A stretch of 64,000 nt of DNA from assembly GCA_947177165.1 (NCBI GenBank), contig CAMWTP010000018.1:23614-87613 (forward strand), written 5' to 3'. Under the pieces are notes generated by a model, which saw only the letters and a list, made by a program, of their open reading frames with translations, did not search any database and was not told where the DNA came from. Origin of the DNA: an uncultured Lachnospiraceae bacterium (GTDB lineage Bacteria; Bacillota; Clostridia; Lachnospirales; Lachnospiraceae). Positions within the stretch are counted from its first letter, which is position 1; every line of letters begins with the position of its first letter. This document shows, in pieces, positions 1-7,768 of this stretch. The position numbers were made by a program, and so were the translations under genes.

Positions 1-1242
1 CAGGGCGCTGTCCCTGCACACCGCGAGAACCTCCTGCGGCAGTTCTTCCGGTGACTCCGCGCCAGACTCCTGACCGCTGTATTTTGCGAGTGTCAGTGTT
101 ATAGAAAAATCTTCCTCAAATTCCACCCTGCAGAAGCGTTTCCGCGCCTCCCTGTCTTCGTCCATGCAGTCCAAGTCAAAATATCTGTGATATCTGCCGT
201 CCGCTTCCTTACCGTAGACTTCAAGATATCCGTTACTGACCGCGCCGTTTTCCGCATGCGCTTCTCCGATATGCGCTTCTCCGATATGCGCTTCTCCGAT
301 ATGTACTTCTCCAATGAGACAGCTTCTGAATTGAACCTTTCCATTCTTCACAGGCAGCTCCATCACATAGGAACGCGTATCCCTCTGAACCGCCGGAACC
401 AGCAGGCCGCATATCCGCTGGAACCTTGGCACAATATCGTACGCTGCCCGCACGAGCGTTACACGCATCCGGTATGCATTCTCCCCACGATCCTTCACCA
501 GCCTGCCGCGGAGCTTTTCATCTAGGGAAAATGCCACATATCCGCTCTGCAGAAAGCAGTGTGTCCCATCCTCCACCGCAATCGCGCGATATCCCCCGCT
601 TGTCTCAACCTCCCACAAAGCCTCCGCAAAAGGATTGGGGTGTCTGTCATCAAAAGCATTCCCGACCGGATTCCTGTCAAACTGCTGTGCGAGCTCGACA
701 AAAAACGCAACCTTCTGTCCTGCCGCCGGAATATCATTTAAAAAGAAATATATAGCCTCCCCTCCTGTAGGCTGCCCGCCAAACAGGGACAGTCCCCCCT
801 TTACTCCCTCCCTGCCCAGAAGCACAGTTTGTCCAATGCCGCCGCTGTCTGCGCGGACTGACAACAGGCGCATCTCCCTGACCTCCGCGCACTGCTCCAG
901 CTCAAAACAGATATTCTGTGCGTACAGCTTCATCCGCTCCGGCACCAGACAGGGCGTTTTCCTGTTTTGGGGCATTTTTGGTATCAGATACGCTGCGGCA
1001 CATGTCCCTTCCCGCGCCGTAAATCCTGCAAGTGCCAGAAGGCGCAGCTTGATCTTCCCGGGTACTTCGTTGATCTCACTCTGCTGCAGTGCCGTAAATG
1101 CCGAAAAGTTTTCCAGTATGGTGATTCCGGGGTCAGAGATATTGTAGTTTGTCCATTCCCTGCTGTACATCGGTATGCGGGCGATGGACTCCTCCCGAAT
1201 CTGATCGTATCCCTTGTCATCCAAATCAATATTACCAAGCAT
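1..1242 (-). CDS. Baseplate wedge (J-like / Afp12-like) protein, partial at left edge
   Basis: This open frame runs from an ATG at 1242 off the left edge (414 residues visible). The N-terminus has the typical contractile-tail wedge pattern: residues about 20-60 read SREWTNYNISDPGITILENF followed by a helix and a LLALAGF turn, as in 'putative baseplate assembly' proteins. The ATG lies inside the end of the preceding gene (11-base overlap), indicating translational coupling. A 15-base tandem repeat (256-315) encodes repeated HIGEA pentapeptides around residues 310-329. The role, by family, is to build the outer baseplate wedge together with the upstream J-like protein. The C-terminus is not visible, so full length and any receptor-binding part are unknown. 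Confidence 0.8.
   Translation of the reverse strand, partial: MLGNIDLDDKGYDQIREESIARIPMYSREWTNYNISDPGITILENFSAFTALQQSEINEVPGKIKLRLLALAGFTAREGTCAAAYLIPKMPQNRKTPCLVPERMKLYAQNICFELEQCAEVREMRLLSVRADSGGIGQTVLLGREGVKGGLSLFGGQPTGGEAIYFFLNDIPAAGQKVAFFVELAQQFDRNPVGNAFDDRHPNPFAEALWEVETSGGYRAIAVEDGTHCFLQSGYVAFSLDEKLRGRLVKDRGENAYRMRVTLVRAAYDIVPRFQRICGLLVPAVQRDTRSYVMELPVKNGKVQFRSCLIGEVHIGEAHIGEAHIGEAHAENGAVSNGYLEVYGKEADGRYHRYFDLDCMDEDREARKRFCRVEFEEDFSITLTLAKYSGQESGAESPEELPQEVLAVCRDSAL
256..315 (-). repeat. 15-bp tandem repeat, four units, in-frame
   Basis: Three identical 15-base units (256-300) plus a diverged fourth (301-315) lie inside the wedge protein gene and encode (HIGEA)n. The unit length is a multiple of three, so copy-number change would keep the frame. 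Confidence 0.9.
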
Positions 1243-4147
1243 CGTTGTCCCCCACTATGTGAATCTTGTGCGTTCCGTTACAGCAGACCATCGACGGGCT
1301 GACCGCAATCCCGTCCAGCGCCTTCTCATAATTATCGTGTTCACATGTATACTGCGCCAGCACATTCATGTGCACAATCCTCGCAGTATTCTCCAGCGCG
1401 CTAAGCATCAGCCTGATCTGCCTCGTTCCCGGGAGCATTCCGATCCGCCATCTTGTCTCCCCCTGCTCCCTCACCGGTTCCAGAAACGCGGTGATTCTGT
1501 CCAGCCAGCGCTGCCTGATCTCAATACTCCTCGACAATTCCGGCACATCAAGCCAGATTTCAACCGATATTTTCACAAAAACGGGCGGACAAACCTGTAT
1601 CAGTGCACTGTCACACGCCGCCTCGCAGCAATCCAGCAGATGTCTTTTCAACGGCTCCTGTATCCTCCTGAAAGAGTAATCCCCCTTCTGATAGTCCCGC
1701 ATCAGCAGCACAAGCCTGATCACACCGCTCTCCTCCGTGACACACGCCGCCTGCGCAACCATGTCAGAAAATGCGCTGGCTTCCCTGATATAATCCTGCT
1801 CTGTCACCATGCGTCCCTGGGAAGAAAGAACATCGCTCCCCCTTTCCAGAGCGTGCGGCAGCCGCTCCAGATTGGTTCCTCCGTAGGCGTCAACAGGATT
1901 GACAACCTGCCCGACGGATATCACAGTACTCCGAAAACGGTCAATGCTGCCCGCCCGGATATTCGCCTTCTCCCCGTCGCAGCAAAGCACTCTGGTTTTG
2001 AACGCAATGCTGCCTGTGTTCTGCGGTATCCTCACATGGACACCGTCGCCAAAAATCAGCTCATTTGTCCCCCTGTCCACACAGTAACAGCGCTCCATGG
2101 ACGCCGCACCCTCAAAGCTGTCACACTCATGCCACAGCACATAAAAGTCCTCCACCTCTCCGAGAAAATTGTATTCTGCCCTGACTTCCGCCGGTGTGTT
2201 CTTCATGAGCTGATTTCTCTCATCTTCCGTGAGCTGTTCCTTCTCGTTGACCCACACCCCGACTGACAAAATATTCTCCGCGTACAGCGGGAACCGCATA
2301 TTGGGTGCCGCTATGTCAATATAATAATCCTGTTCATCTCTTGCGATGACATTTTCCGCCATCACAGCGTTCATGTGAATCTTTCTGACGACAGGCGCAT
2401 TGTCCTGGCTGTCGATCCGGCTCAAAATCTGCAGCCGGATCCAGTACCGCACGATTCCGGCAACTTCGCCTGCTGCAATGTCCGCAGGCGGCACAAACAG
2501 AAGGATTCCCGAATTGAGAAAGCCATTGGTATGATCAACCACTCTCAGCGGTTGAAAGCCATCTCCGCCCGCGTACGCAAAAGCCAGATCCAGCCCCGGC
2601 GGCGGCGCAGGCTTTTCCAGCTCCACAAACAGAGCTACCGGCCCCTGGTCAAACGGACGGTCAAATCCCCAATACACGAAATCTCCTTGATAAGGCTCCT
2701 GTACAAACGCACAAAAGCCGCTGCCGTTCTTCCACTCATCCTGCACCTTATCCACCTCTGTGCCCCGCACCACAGAAACAGCATCCGGCGTGATGCCATC
2801 CGACTGTTCCTCCAGACACAGCATGACATCCGACAATACAGGGTAACTGTATTCCACCCCCTGCAAATAACAATTGTCCGCCCTGACAACCTGCATGCGG
2901 ATACATTTTCCCTCGTATCCGCCCTGCACCACACACTCCCAGTCCGCAGGAACCACAAATTGGATGCGGTGCTCCCCCGCATTCTCCTCCCTGGAGAAAA
3001 GAGCGGTCACATCGATATCCGTCGGAAGCCGCCTCCATCCCTTTCTATTAAAATAGGAAAAAAATACCTCGTCGACATGGCTCTCATAACGCACCTCAGC
3101 TCCGCCATCCCGCGGTTTTCTTCTGATAAGGCGCAAATCTGCCGGGGCGCTCACTGTCCTGTGCGCATGATGCCTGCCAAATTCCAGATGAAAGTGCAGT
3201 GTTACCACCGCCCCCCGCCAGTCAAACATAAAGTCCTGTCCGATAAAACATTCATCGTAAAGTGCGGGCTGCACGGCAAACGGCAGAAACCGTCCCGTCT
3301 CCACCTCATCCCTCCCATTCCAGATAAAATCCGGCCGGACTGACTGACATGCCGGGAGCAATTCGACACTGTTGACCATAAGGTTCCGGCAGTCCACCTT
3401 GTCTGTCAGCGGCTTTTTCATCTCCAGTACAAGGACTGTCATCTCCTCCCCGTCAACTGATATCACATTGAGAGGCTCACTGGCGCCAATCTCAATCCGC
3501 CCGTCACAGCCCCTCATTATCTCAAAGGGTTTTGTCTGCCCGCCGCTATGCACTGCCGAGAGCGCAAAATACTCCCTGTCAGCAAACAGTTCTGCCATCT
3601 GCAAATCCGGAAAATTCCCCCGAAGGCGGAGCAATGCAGTCTGTTTTGCCACGTTTGGAAATTTCCGGAAACACATCACAACCGCCTGTCTGCGAAACGC
3701 CGGATTCCTTTTCTGCCATGGGAACATCGAAAATACATCTGATGTCTCAACAATATCAGTCAATTCTGTGTTCACTGCACAGACATCCTGTGAAAACGTG
3801 AACACGACCTCCTCCCCGGTTTCTGTCAGACCGATCACCTGTGTTCCCCTGGGCAGCACTACGCTGCCCTGTGCGCTATCGCTGACCCTGAGTGCACAGA
3901 TCGTCCTTGACGGTATCGCAGGCTTGCGTGACAGTCCGTACATATTGGCGAACGCAATGCGATACTTGCGCCACACCTGATTCAGTTTTTTGACATTCTC
4001 CATCATCAGATGAGAGAAAATCAGGCCGATCACTGACGCCGCGTCCGGCTGCACAGTATCAAATTTCCACTCTGGCGTATAAGAGGCCGCCAGTTCCTGC
4101 ATCTCGTCCAGAAGATCCTGTCGGTCTCTGCTGTCAATCTCTATCAT
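1232..4147 (-). CDS. Baseplate J-like protein (Afp11-like)
   Basis: Large baseplate wedge component of 971 residues. The C-terminal third has typical J-like features: a GTNELIFGDGVHVRIP stretch, then YGGTNLERLPHALERG and MVTEQDYIREASAFSDMVAQA. These match the core fold of T4 gp6 / P2 gpJ and eCIS Afp11. The middle part (about 150-650) contains beta-rich insertions typical of long eCIS J proteins. I chose the ATG at 4147 (MIEIDSRDRQDLLDEM) because AAGGA lies 8 bases upstream; a longer reading uses a GTG at 4177 without a good ribosome site. It lies 33 bases after the gp25 gene and overlaps the next wedge gene by 11 bases. Confidence 0.9.
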   Translation of the reverse strand: MIEIDSRDRQDLLDEMQELAASYTPEWKFDTVQPDAASVIGLIFSHLMMENVKKLNQVWRKYRIAFANMYGLSRKPAIPSRTICALRVSDSAQGSVVLPRGTQVIGLTETGEEVVFTFSQDVCAVNTELTDIVETSDVFSMFPWQKRNPAFRRQAVVMCFRKFPNVAKQTALLRLRGNFPDLQMAELFADREYFALSAVHSGGQTKPFEIMRGCDGRIEIGASEPLNVISVDGEEMTVLVLEMKKPLTDKVDCRNLMVNSVELLPACQSVRPDFIWNGRDEVETGRFLPFAVQPALYDECFIGQDFMFDWRGAVVTLHFHLEFGRHHAHRTVSAPADLRLIRRKPRDGGAEVRYESHVDEVFFSYFNRKGWRRLPTDIDVTALFSREENAGEHRIQFVVPADWECVVQGGYEGKCIRMQVVRADNCYLQGVEYSYPVLSDVMLCLEEQSDGITPDAVSVVRGTEVDKVQDEWKNGSGFCAFVQEPYQGDFVYWGFDRPFDQGPVALFVELEKPAPPPGLDLAFAYAGGDGFQPLRVVDHTNGFLNSGILLFVPPADIAAGEVAGIVRYWIRLQILSRIDSQDNAPVVRKIHMNAVMAENVIARDEQDYYIDIAAPNMRFPLYAENILSVGVWVNEKEQLTEDERNQLMKNTPAEVRAEYNFLGEVEDFYVLWHECDSFEGAASMERCYCVDRGTNELIFGDGVHVRIPQNTGSIAFKTRVLCCDGEKANIRAGSIDRFRSTVISVGQVVNPVDAYGGTNLERLPHALERGSDVLSSQGRMVTEQDYIREASAFSDMVAQAACVTEESGVIRLVLLMRDYQKGDYSFRRIQEPLKRHLLDCCEAACDSALIQVCPPVFVKISVEIWLDVPELSRSIEIRQRWLDRITAFLEPVREQGETRWRIGMLPGTRQIRLMLSALENTARIVHMNVLAQYTCEHDNYEKALDGIAVSPSMVCCNGTHKIHIVGDNDAW

Positions 4148-4180
4148 CGCGGTTTCCTTCCACATTTGCATTCGCACTAT

Positions 4181-4600
4181 TTATTCCATACCGGGTTCTG
4201 TACCTGATTCTGCATTCAGATAAAAAGGAAAGACGAGACTGTCCCTTGTGTAGCTCCCGGCTATCCTGTAATTGATATCCACGATCAGACAGCCCCTGTC
4301 GAGCTCAGGCTTCACGCTGACCTCCACATCGGCAAGTCTCGGCTCCTGCTCCAACAGCGTCTGCCCGAGCTCACTCGCCATCATGTTCATTCTCGTGACG
4401 GATGTGTCCATAAAAGTGTATGACAATAACCTGCTCCCAAAATCTTCGCGCGTAAACCGCTCCCCCTTCTGCGTCATCAGGATGATGTACACCGACTCTC
4501 TCACGCTCTGCGCACCGTCCGCCATCACCGCCCGCCCTGTCGCGGGATTCACCTGAACCGGAAATCTGAGTCCGCTTCCAAGATATGTGTTGTCCTCCAT
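4181..4600 (-). CDS. gp25-like baseplate wedge protein (GPW_gp25 family)
   Basis: A 139-residue protein with the compact gp25/lysozyme-like wedge fold. Residues about 33-60 (ESVYIILMTQKGERFTREDF) contain the family's typical 'iL.T..GeR....FG' pattern, followed by EPRLADVEV near residue 95. In contractile tails this protein joins the sheath to the baseplate wedges (T4 gp25, Afp9). The start is supported by AGGAGG 5 bases upstream. It sits between the gp5-like spike gene and the J-like gene, the usual eCIS order. Confidence 0.92.
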   Translation of the reverse strand: MEDNTYLGSGLRFPVQVNPATGRAVMADGAQSVRESVYIILMTQKGERFTREDFGSRLLSYTFMDTSVTRMNMMASELGQTLLEQEPRLADVEVSVKPELDRGCLIVDINYRIAGSYTRDSLVFPFYLNAESGTEPGME

Positions 4601-4609
4601 GACTGCCTC

Positions 4610-5422
4610 CTAACCCAGTTTCACAGGCTTGCCGCTCAGCGTCAGCATTCCGCTGCTCTCGCTTTTTAAGAGCGATGTCGCCTCTGTGCTCACCTGTCTC
4701 CCCGATATTTTGACATTGCCGTCCGCCTCAAGTTTCATGTTGGCAGACGCCTCCACAGAAAGCTTTTTCGTCTCGATACTCACCTTTCCGCTCTCGCCGT
4801 TCATGATCACTTTGATCGTATCTCCAACAGTGATCTCAAGCCGCTGCTGCGCGTGCACTTTCATGACTCCTTTCTGGGTGCTCATCTCCACGAGACAGTG
4901 CTTCTCCTTATCGTATATGGCAATCTTGTCCGCCTCGTTGTCGATGTCGATGTGGTGCTCGTCATGCGCAGTCGCCACCGTGATCTTGTCCTTTGCACCG
5001 TCCTCATTTTCATCATCCCAGAACGAAATCCTGCTGCCGTTGCGCGTCTGCAGCTGTTTGATCTGATTATGCTCATTTGCCGCGCGCTTCAAAAATTTGT
5101 CCTTATCCTTCGGAATGCAGCCAATGACATAGGGTTTCTCGATGTTTCCGTCCTCAAACGCCAGAAGAACCTGATCCCCTTTCTCTGGCAGAAAATAAAT
5201 TCCCCAGCCGGGACCGATATAGGGCATCGCCATCTTTGCCCACTTTAACTGGTTCGCGTCCGTGTCCCGCACCGGAATCGTGACACAGAGACGCCCTGGC
5301 ATCTCCTGTGTGTAATTTTCTGCCACGATGCCGACCATGATCCCATTGATCCGCTCGTCCCCGAATTCCGTCTTGGTAATCTGCCTCTCCGAGACGGCGT
5401 CAAATACATCAAAAAGCGCCAT
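4610..5422 (-). CDS. gp5-like central spike, VgrG C-terminal half (phage_base_V)
   Basis: A 270-residue protein carrying the OB-fold typical of gp5/VgrG (residues about 25-110, including PYIGPGWGIYFLPEKGDQV and KPYVIGCI). It is followed by a region of short alternating repeats (about 160-270) expected to form the triple beta-helix needle. The hub (gp27-like) part is encoded separately upstream, so VgrG is split here as in Afp/PVC relatives or P2. The start at 5422 has GGGAGG 11 bases upstream; an ATG 9 bases earlier lies too close to that site. The needle is expected to carry the DUF4280 tip protein encoded at 14288-14677. Confidence 0.85.
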   Translation of the reverse strand: MALFDVFDAVSERQITKTEFGDERINGIMVGIVAENYTQEMPGRLCVTIPVRDTDANQLKWAKMAMPYIGPGWGIYFLPEKGDQVLLAFEDGNIEKPYVIGCIPKDKDKFLKRAANEHNQIKQLQTRNGSRISFWDDENEDGAKDKITVATAHDEHHIDIDNEADKIAIYDKEKHCLVEMSTQKGVMKVHAQQRLEITVGDTIKVIMNGESGKVSIETKKLSVEASANMKLEADGNVKISGRQVSTEATSLLKSESSGMLTLSGKPVKLG

Positions 5423-5445
5423 TTGCCACATTCCCTCCCATTCCG

Positions 5446-6591
5446 CTACTCCAGCGCTGCCGCCACCGCTGTGATGTGTGTGTGATATCCGTTCTCCGCT
5501 GACATATCGTGCCGCACCTGTGTGATGTAAAACCGGTTGTCACAAGGCTGACCCAGATCTGTCATCCTGACAAAATGTCCCGGTTTCAGCTCCGGAAGCC
5601 CGATGCAGTCACATTCCAGCGTTCCAAAGCGGTAGGCGATGTCCTCCATCAGCGCATCCGCCCGGTACTGCGCCTGTTCTTTTGACACTGCATTGGCATC
5701 AATCACGATCCGGTGCGTCTGTCCGATCAGTGCTTTTGCCCTGTTCCCCGCAGAGATTTTGTTGGATACCTTTTTGACTGCCGACACCATTGCCGCCTTA
5801 GCTGTGTCCATTCCCCTGACTTCCACACTCTTCACCAGACCTGTGATATCGTAGGCGAGATCATAGCTGATCACGCCGCGCTCCATTCCGATCTCCAGCA
5901 GACAATCCTCGGTTGTCTGTTTCGCCTTTCGGAAAATGACCTGGCCGTTATCCACAAAAAATTCGTAGTTAAAGCGCTTCGCCGCCCGCACGATAAACTC
6001 ATAATCACTCTCCAACACCATCTCCACTGTATAGGAGGTCGTCTGATCTGCGCCGCCGCTTTTCTTGTCGGGCGTGTCATCCACCTTGACTGACTTGTAG
6101 ATTCCCTCCGCATTCATCTTCTGATACATGGGCTTGTTAAAAATCTCTGTGATCGCATCCCCATAGTTTCCGGCTGTCATCTGCCTTGCATAACTGTTGG
6201 ACATCATAAGCCCCTTGGCGTCCATCGCAGTGACCTCCACATGATGAATGTCCCCCTCTCCGCACACAAAGCGGGCCTGCGCCACAAAACCTACAAACAC
6301 TTCCTCCTCCGCACCGTGATACCCCAAGGAGACCGTCACGGCACTGCCAAGCTGCACATACTCCCTGAATCTGGAGAATTCGTAGCATTTCTTCTCCAGA
6401 TCATACACATTGTAGATCGCGTACGTGACGGCGGACGCCTCCAGCCCGCAGCTGAGCTCCACCTCTATATTGCTCAGCACCAGCTCGTGTTTGTTTTCTG
6501 AAAACAGCTTGTCACCGACACGCAGTGTTACCACAGGATAGGCAAACGCGCTGTATTTTTTTCTGAGAGTATTGTAATCTTTCTTTGACAT
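5446..6591 (-). CDS. Baseplate hub protein, gpD / gp27-like (VgrG N-terminal half)
   Basis: A 381-residue protein resembling phage late control protein D and the N-terminal half of VgrG. Visible family features are a GDKLFSENKHELVLSNIEVE beginning, an SYTVEMVLESDYEFIVRAAK stretch (about 195-215; the family's 'sd.ef.. lae..g' signature) followed by FEYEFFVDNGQVIFRKA-like residues, and a C-terminal LKPGHFVRMTDLG region. It forms the trimeric hub above the spike. The ATG at 6591 is favoured: GAGG is 8 bases upstream and the longer form would overlap the previous gene. Confidence 0.88.
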   Translation of the reverse strand: MSKKDYNTLRKKYSAFAYPVVTLRVGDKLFSENKHELVLSNIEVELSCGLEASAVTYAIYNVYDLEKKCYEFSRFREYVQLGSAVTVSLGYHGAEEEVFVGFVAQARFVCGEGDIHHVEVTAMDAKGLMMSNSYARQMTAGNYGDAITEIFNKPMYQKMNAEGIYKSVKVDDTPDKKSGGADQTTSYTVEMVLESDYEFIVRAAKRFNYEFFVDNGQVIFRKAKQTTEDCLLEIGMERGVISYDLAYDITGLVKSVEVRGMDTAKAAMVSAVKKVSNKISAGNRAKALIGQTHRIVIDANAVSKEQAQYRADALMEDIAYRFGTLECDCIGLPELKPGHFVRMTDLGQPCDNRFYITQVRHDMSAENGYHTHITAVAAALE

Positions 6592-6601
6592 CGTTCTTTC
6601 C

Positions 6602-7201
6602 TCAACTGTTCGCTTCCAATGTGTCAACTGTCTTGTCTGTCGGTTCCGGTTTTCTTGATGTCTCGATGGTCATATCCATGTGCCCGCTGATGGGCACTCC
6701 CGATGGGTCAAACATGTCGTACTCTCCCGAAAAGGATACCAGCCTCCCCTCGATCTGAATGTTCGACCACGCAAATTCTACCTGTTTCGTTGAACTCCTT
6801 CGTATCATATCCAGAATCCGCTCCATCTGCTCCCGAACGGACTGATCCCCAGAATAGCGGCTGTGAAACAGCAGTGAGAAGGAGATACCGACTGTGCTCT
6901 CGCCGGAAACGGTTGTGATCTGACAATCTTGATTCCCCTGATTCTCGTACTTGACCTTGTCGCTCTCTGTTACGCTGGCGCGGTACTTGATGCTGGCAGG
7001 GTTGTACTGCACCGCAATCTCGTCCCTATCCCGGCTCCCTGCATTTCCGCCAGCAGCCGCCCCGCCCTGTTCCAGCGCTCTCTTCGCTGCCAGATTCTGC
7101 CGTTGTTTTGCGGATTTTGCTGCCGCTATGCCCCCTGTATTCTGCTCTTTGCAGTCAATTTTAAGGACCGCCTTGCGATATGACGGCTGTTCGTGGTTCA
7201 T
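6602..7201 (-). CDS. Afp7-like CIS tube-initiator protein, copy 2
   Basis: A 199-residue protein with the pattern of the 'CIS tube protein' family: IAVQYNPASIKYRASV near residue 65, then a beta-rich stretch ending VEFAWSNIQIEGRLVSFSGEYDMFDPSG, which corresponds to the conserved '.f.WG...f.G.l......y..F.p.G.P.ra' element. No LysM domain is visible. Such proteins bridge hub and inner tube. It is a neighbour and distant paralogue of 7221-7766 (gap 19 bases) and lies directly before the hub gene. Confidence 0.8.
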   Translation of the reverse strand: MNHEQPSYRKAVLKIDCKEQNTGGIAAAKSAKQRQNLAAKRALEQGGAAAGGNAGSRDRDEIAVQYNPASIKYRASVTESDKVKYENQGNQDCQITTVSGESTVGISFSLLFHSRYSGDQSVREQMERILDMIRRSSTKQVEFAWSNIQIEGRLVSFSGEYDMFDPSGVPISGHMDMTIETSRKPEPTDKTVDTLEANS

Positions 7202-7220
7202 ACTGTGTCAGACTCCTTCC

Positions 7221-7766
7221 TCAAATCCCTTCCAATGTAAGCGCGACAGTTGCCCTTGTGGGAATCCCGAGCTGGTTAAAAAGCACATACTCTGCCTCCA
7301 CACTCCGCAGCACCCCCTTGTACGACATGTCCCCCCAGCAAAAAGCCGCCTGACGCACATAAGGATCCCTGACCAGTGCGATAAACCGCTCCACATCAGG
7401 CTGCACGTCGGCATCCTCGTCGTTCGTCCTGTCAAATATAAGCTTAAAACTCACATTGATGGATGCGTCCGGATCATCTGCAAAAGCGGCCGCTATGCGC
7501 TTCTGCCCGCTCTGTGTCAGCGTTGTTTTCTTTTCCCGTTCCTGCCGACCCCTGTCATAAATGGAGAACGACAGTGTCGAGGGGTTAAACTGAACCTTTA
7601 TGATCGGATTTTCCCATGCAGTTTTTGCAGGGTTTCCATTGTCCTTACCCGGGTTGCTTTTTCCTGACAGTCTGTCCCTCACAACGGAATTTGACAGCTT
7701 GCCCACGCTCTGGGCCGCATTGCAAAATACCTGTATATAGGCTGTCTCCACCTGATCTCTGCCCAT
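7221..7766 (-). CDS. Afp7-like CIS tube-initiator protein, copy 1
   Basis: A 181-residue protein of the same family as its downstream neighbour: IIKVQFNPSTLSFSIYDRGR (about 57-76), then AFCWGDMSYKGVLRSVEAEY and LFNQLGIPTRATVALTLEGI at the C-terminus. It has no LysM tail. The ATG at 7766 has AAGGGG 9 bases upstream and overlaps the stop of the 976-residue gene; a TTG two codons earlier is possible but too close to the ribosome site. The role by family is a transition piece between baseplate hub and tube. Having two copies in tandem is unusual and may reflect a two-layer hub. Confidence 0.82.
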   Translation of the reverse strand: MGRDQVETAYIQVFCNAAQSVGKLSNSVVRDRLSGKSNPGKDNGNPAKTAWENPIIKVQFNPSTLSFSIYDRGRQEREKKTTLTQSGQKRIAAAFADDPDASINVSFKLIFDRTNDEDADVQPDVERFIALVRDPYVRQAAFCWGDMSYKGVLRSVEAEYVLFNQLGIPTRATVALTLEGI

Positions 7767-7768
7767 AC

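Noticed and set aside
256..315. Possible CRISPR or short-repeat array
   Set aside because: The units are 15 bases without spacers and are in frame in a coding gene.
1214..2266. Long plus-strand open frame opposite the J-like gene
   Set aside because: Shadow of a well-supported minus-strand baseplate gene; the translation has no recognisable domain and no good start.
2375..3343. Plus-strand open frame of 322 codons
   Set aside because: Lies inside the J-like gene and shows no protein-like features.
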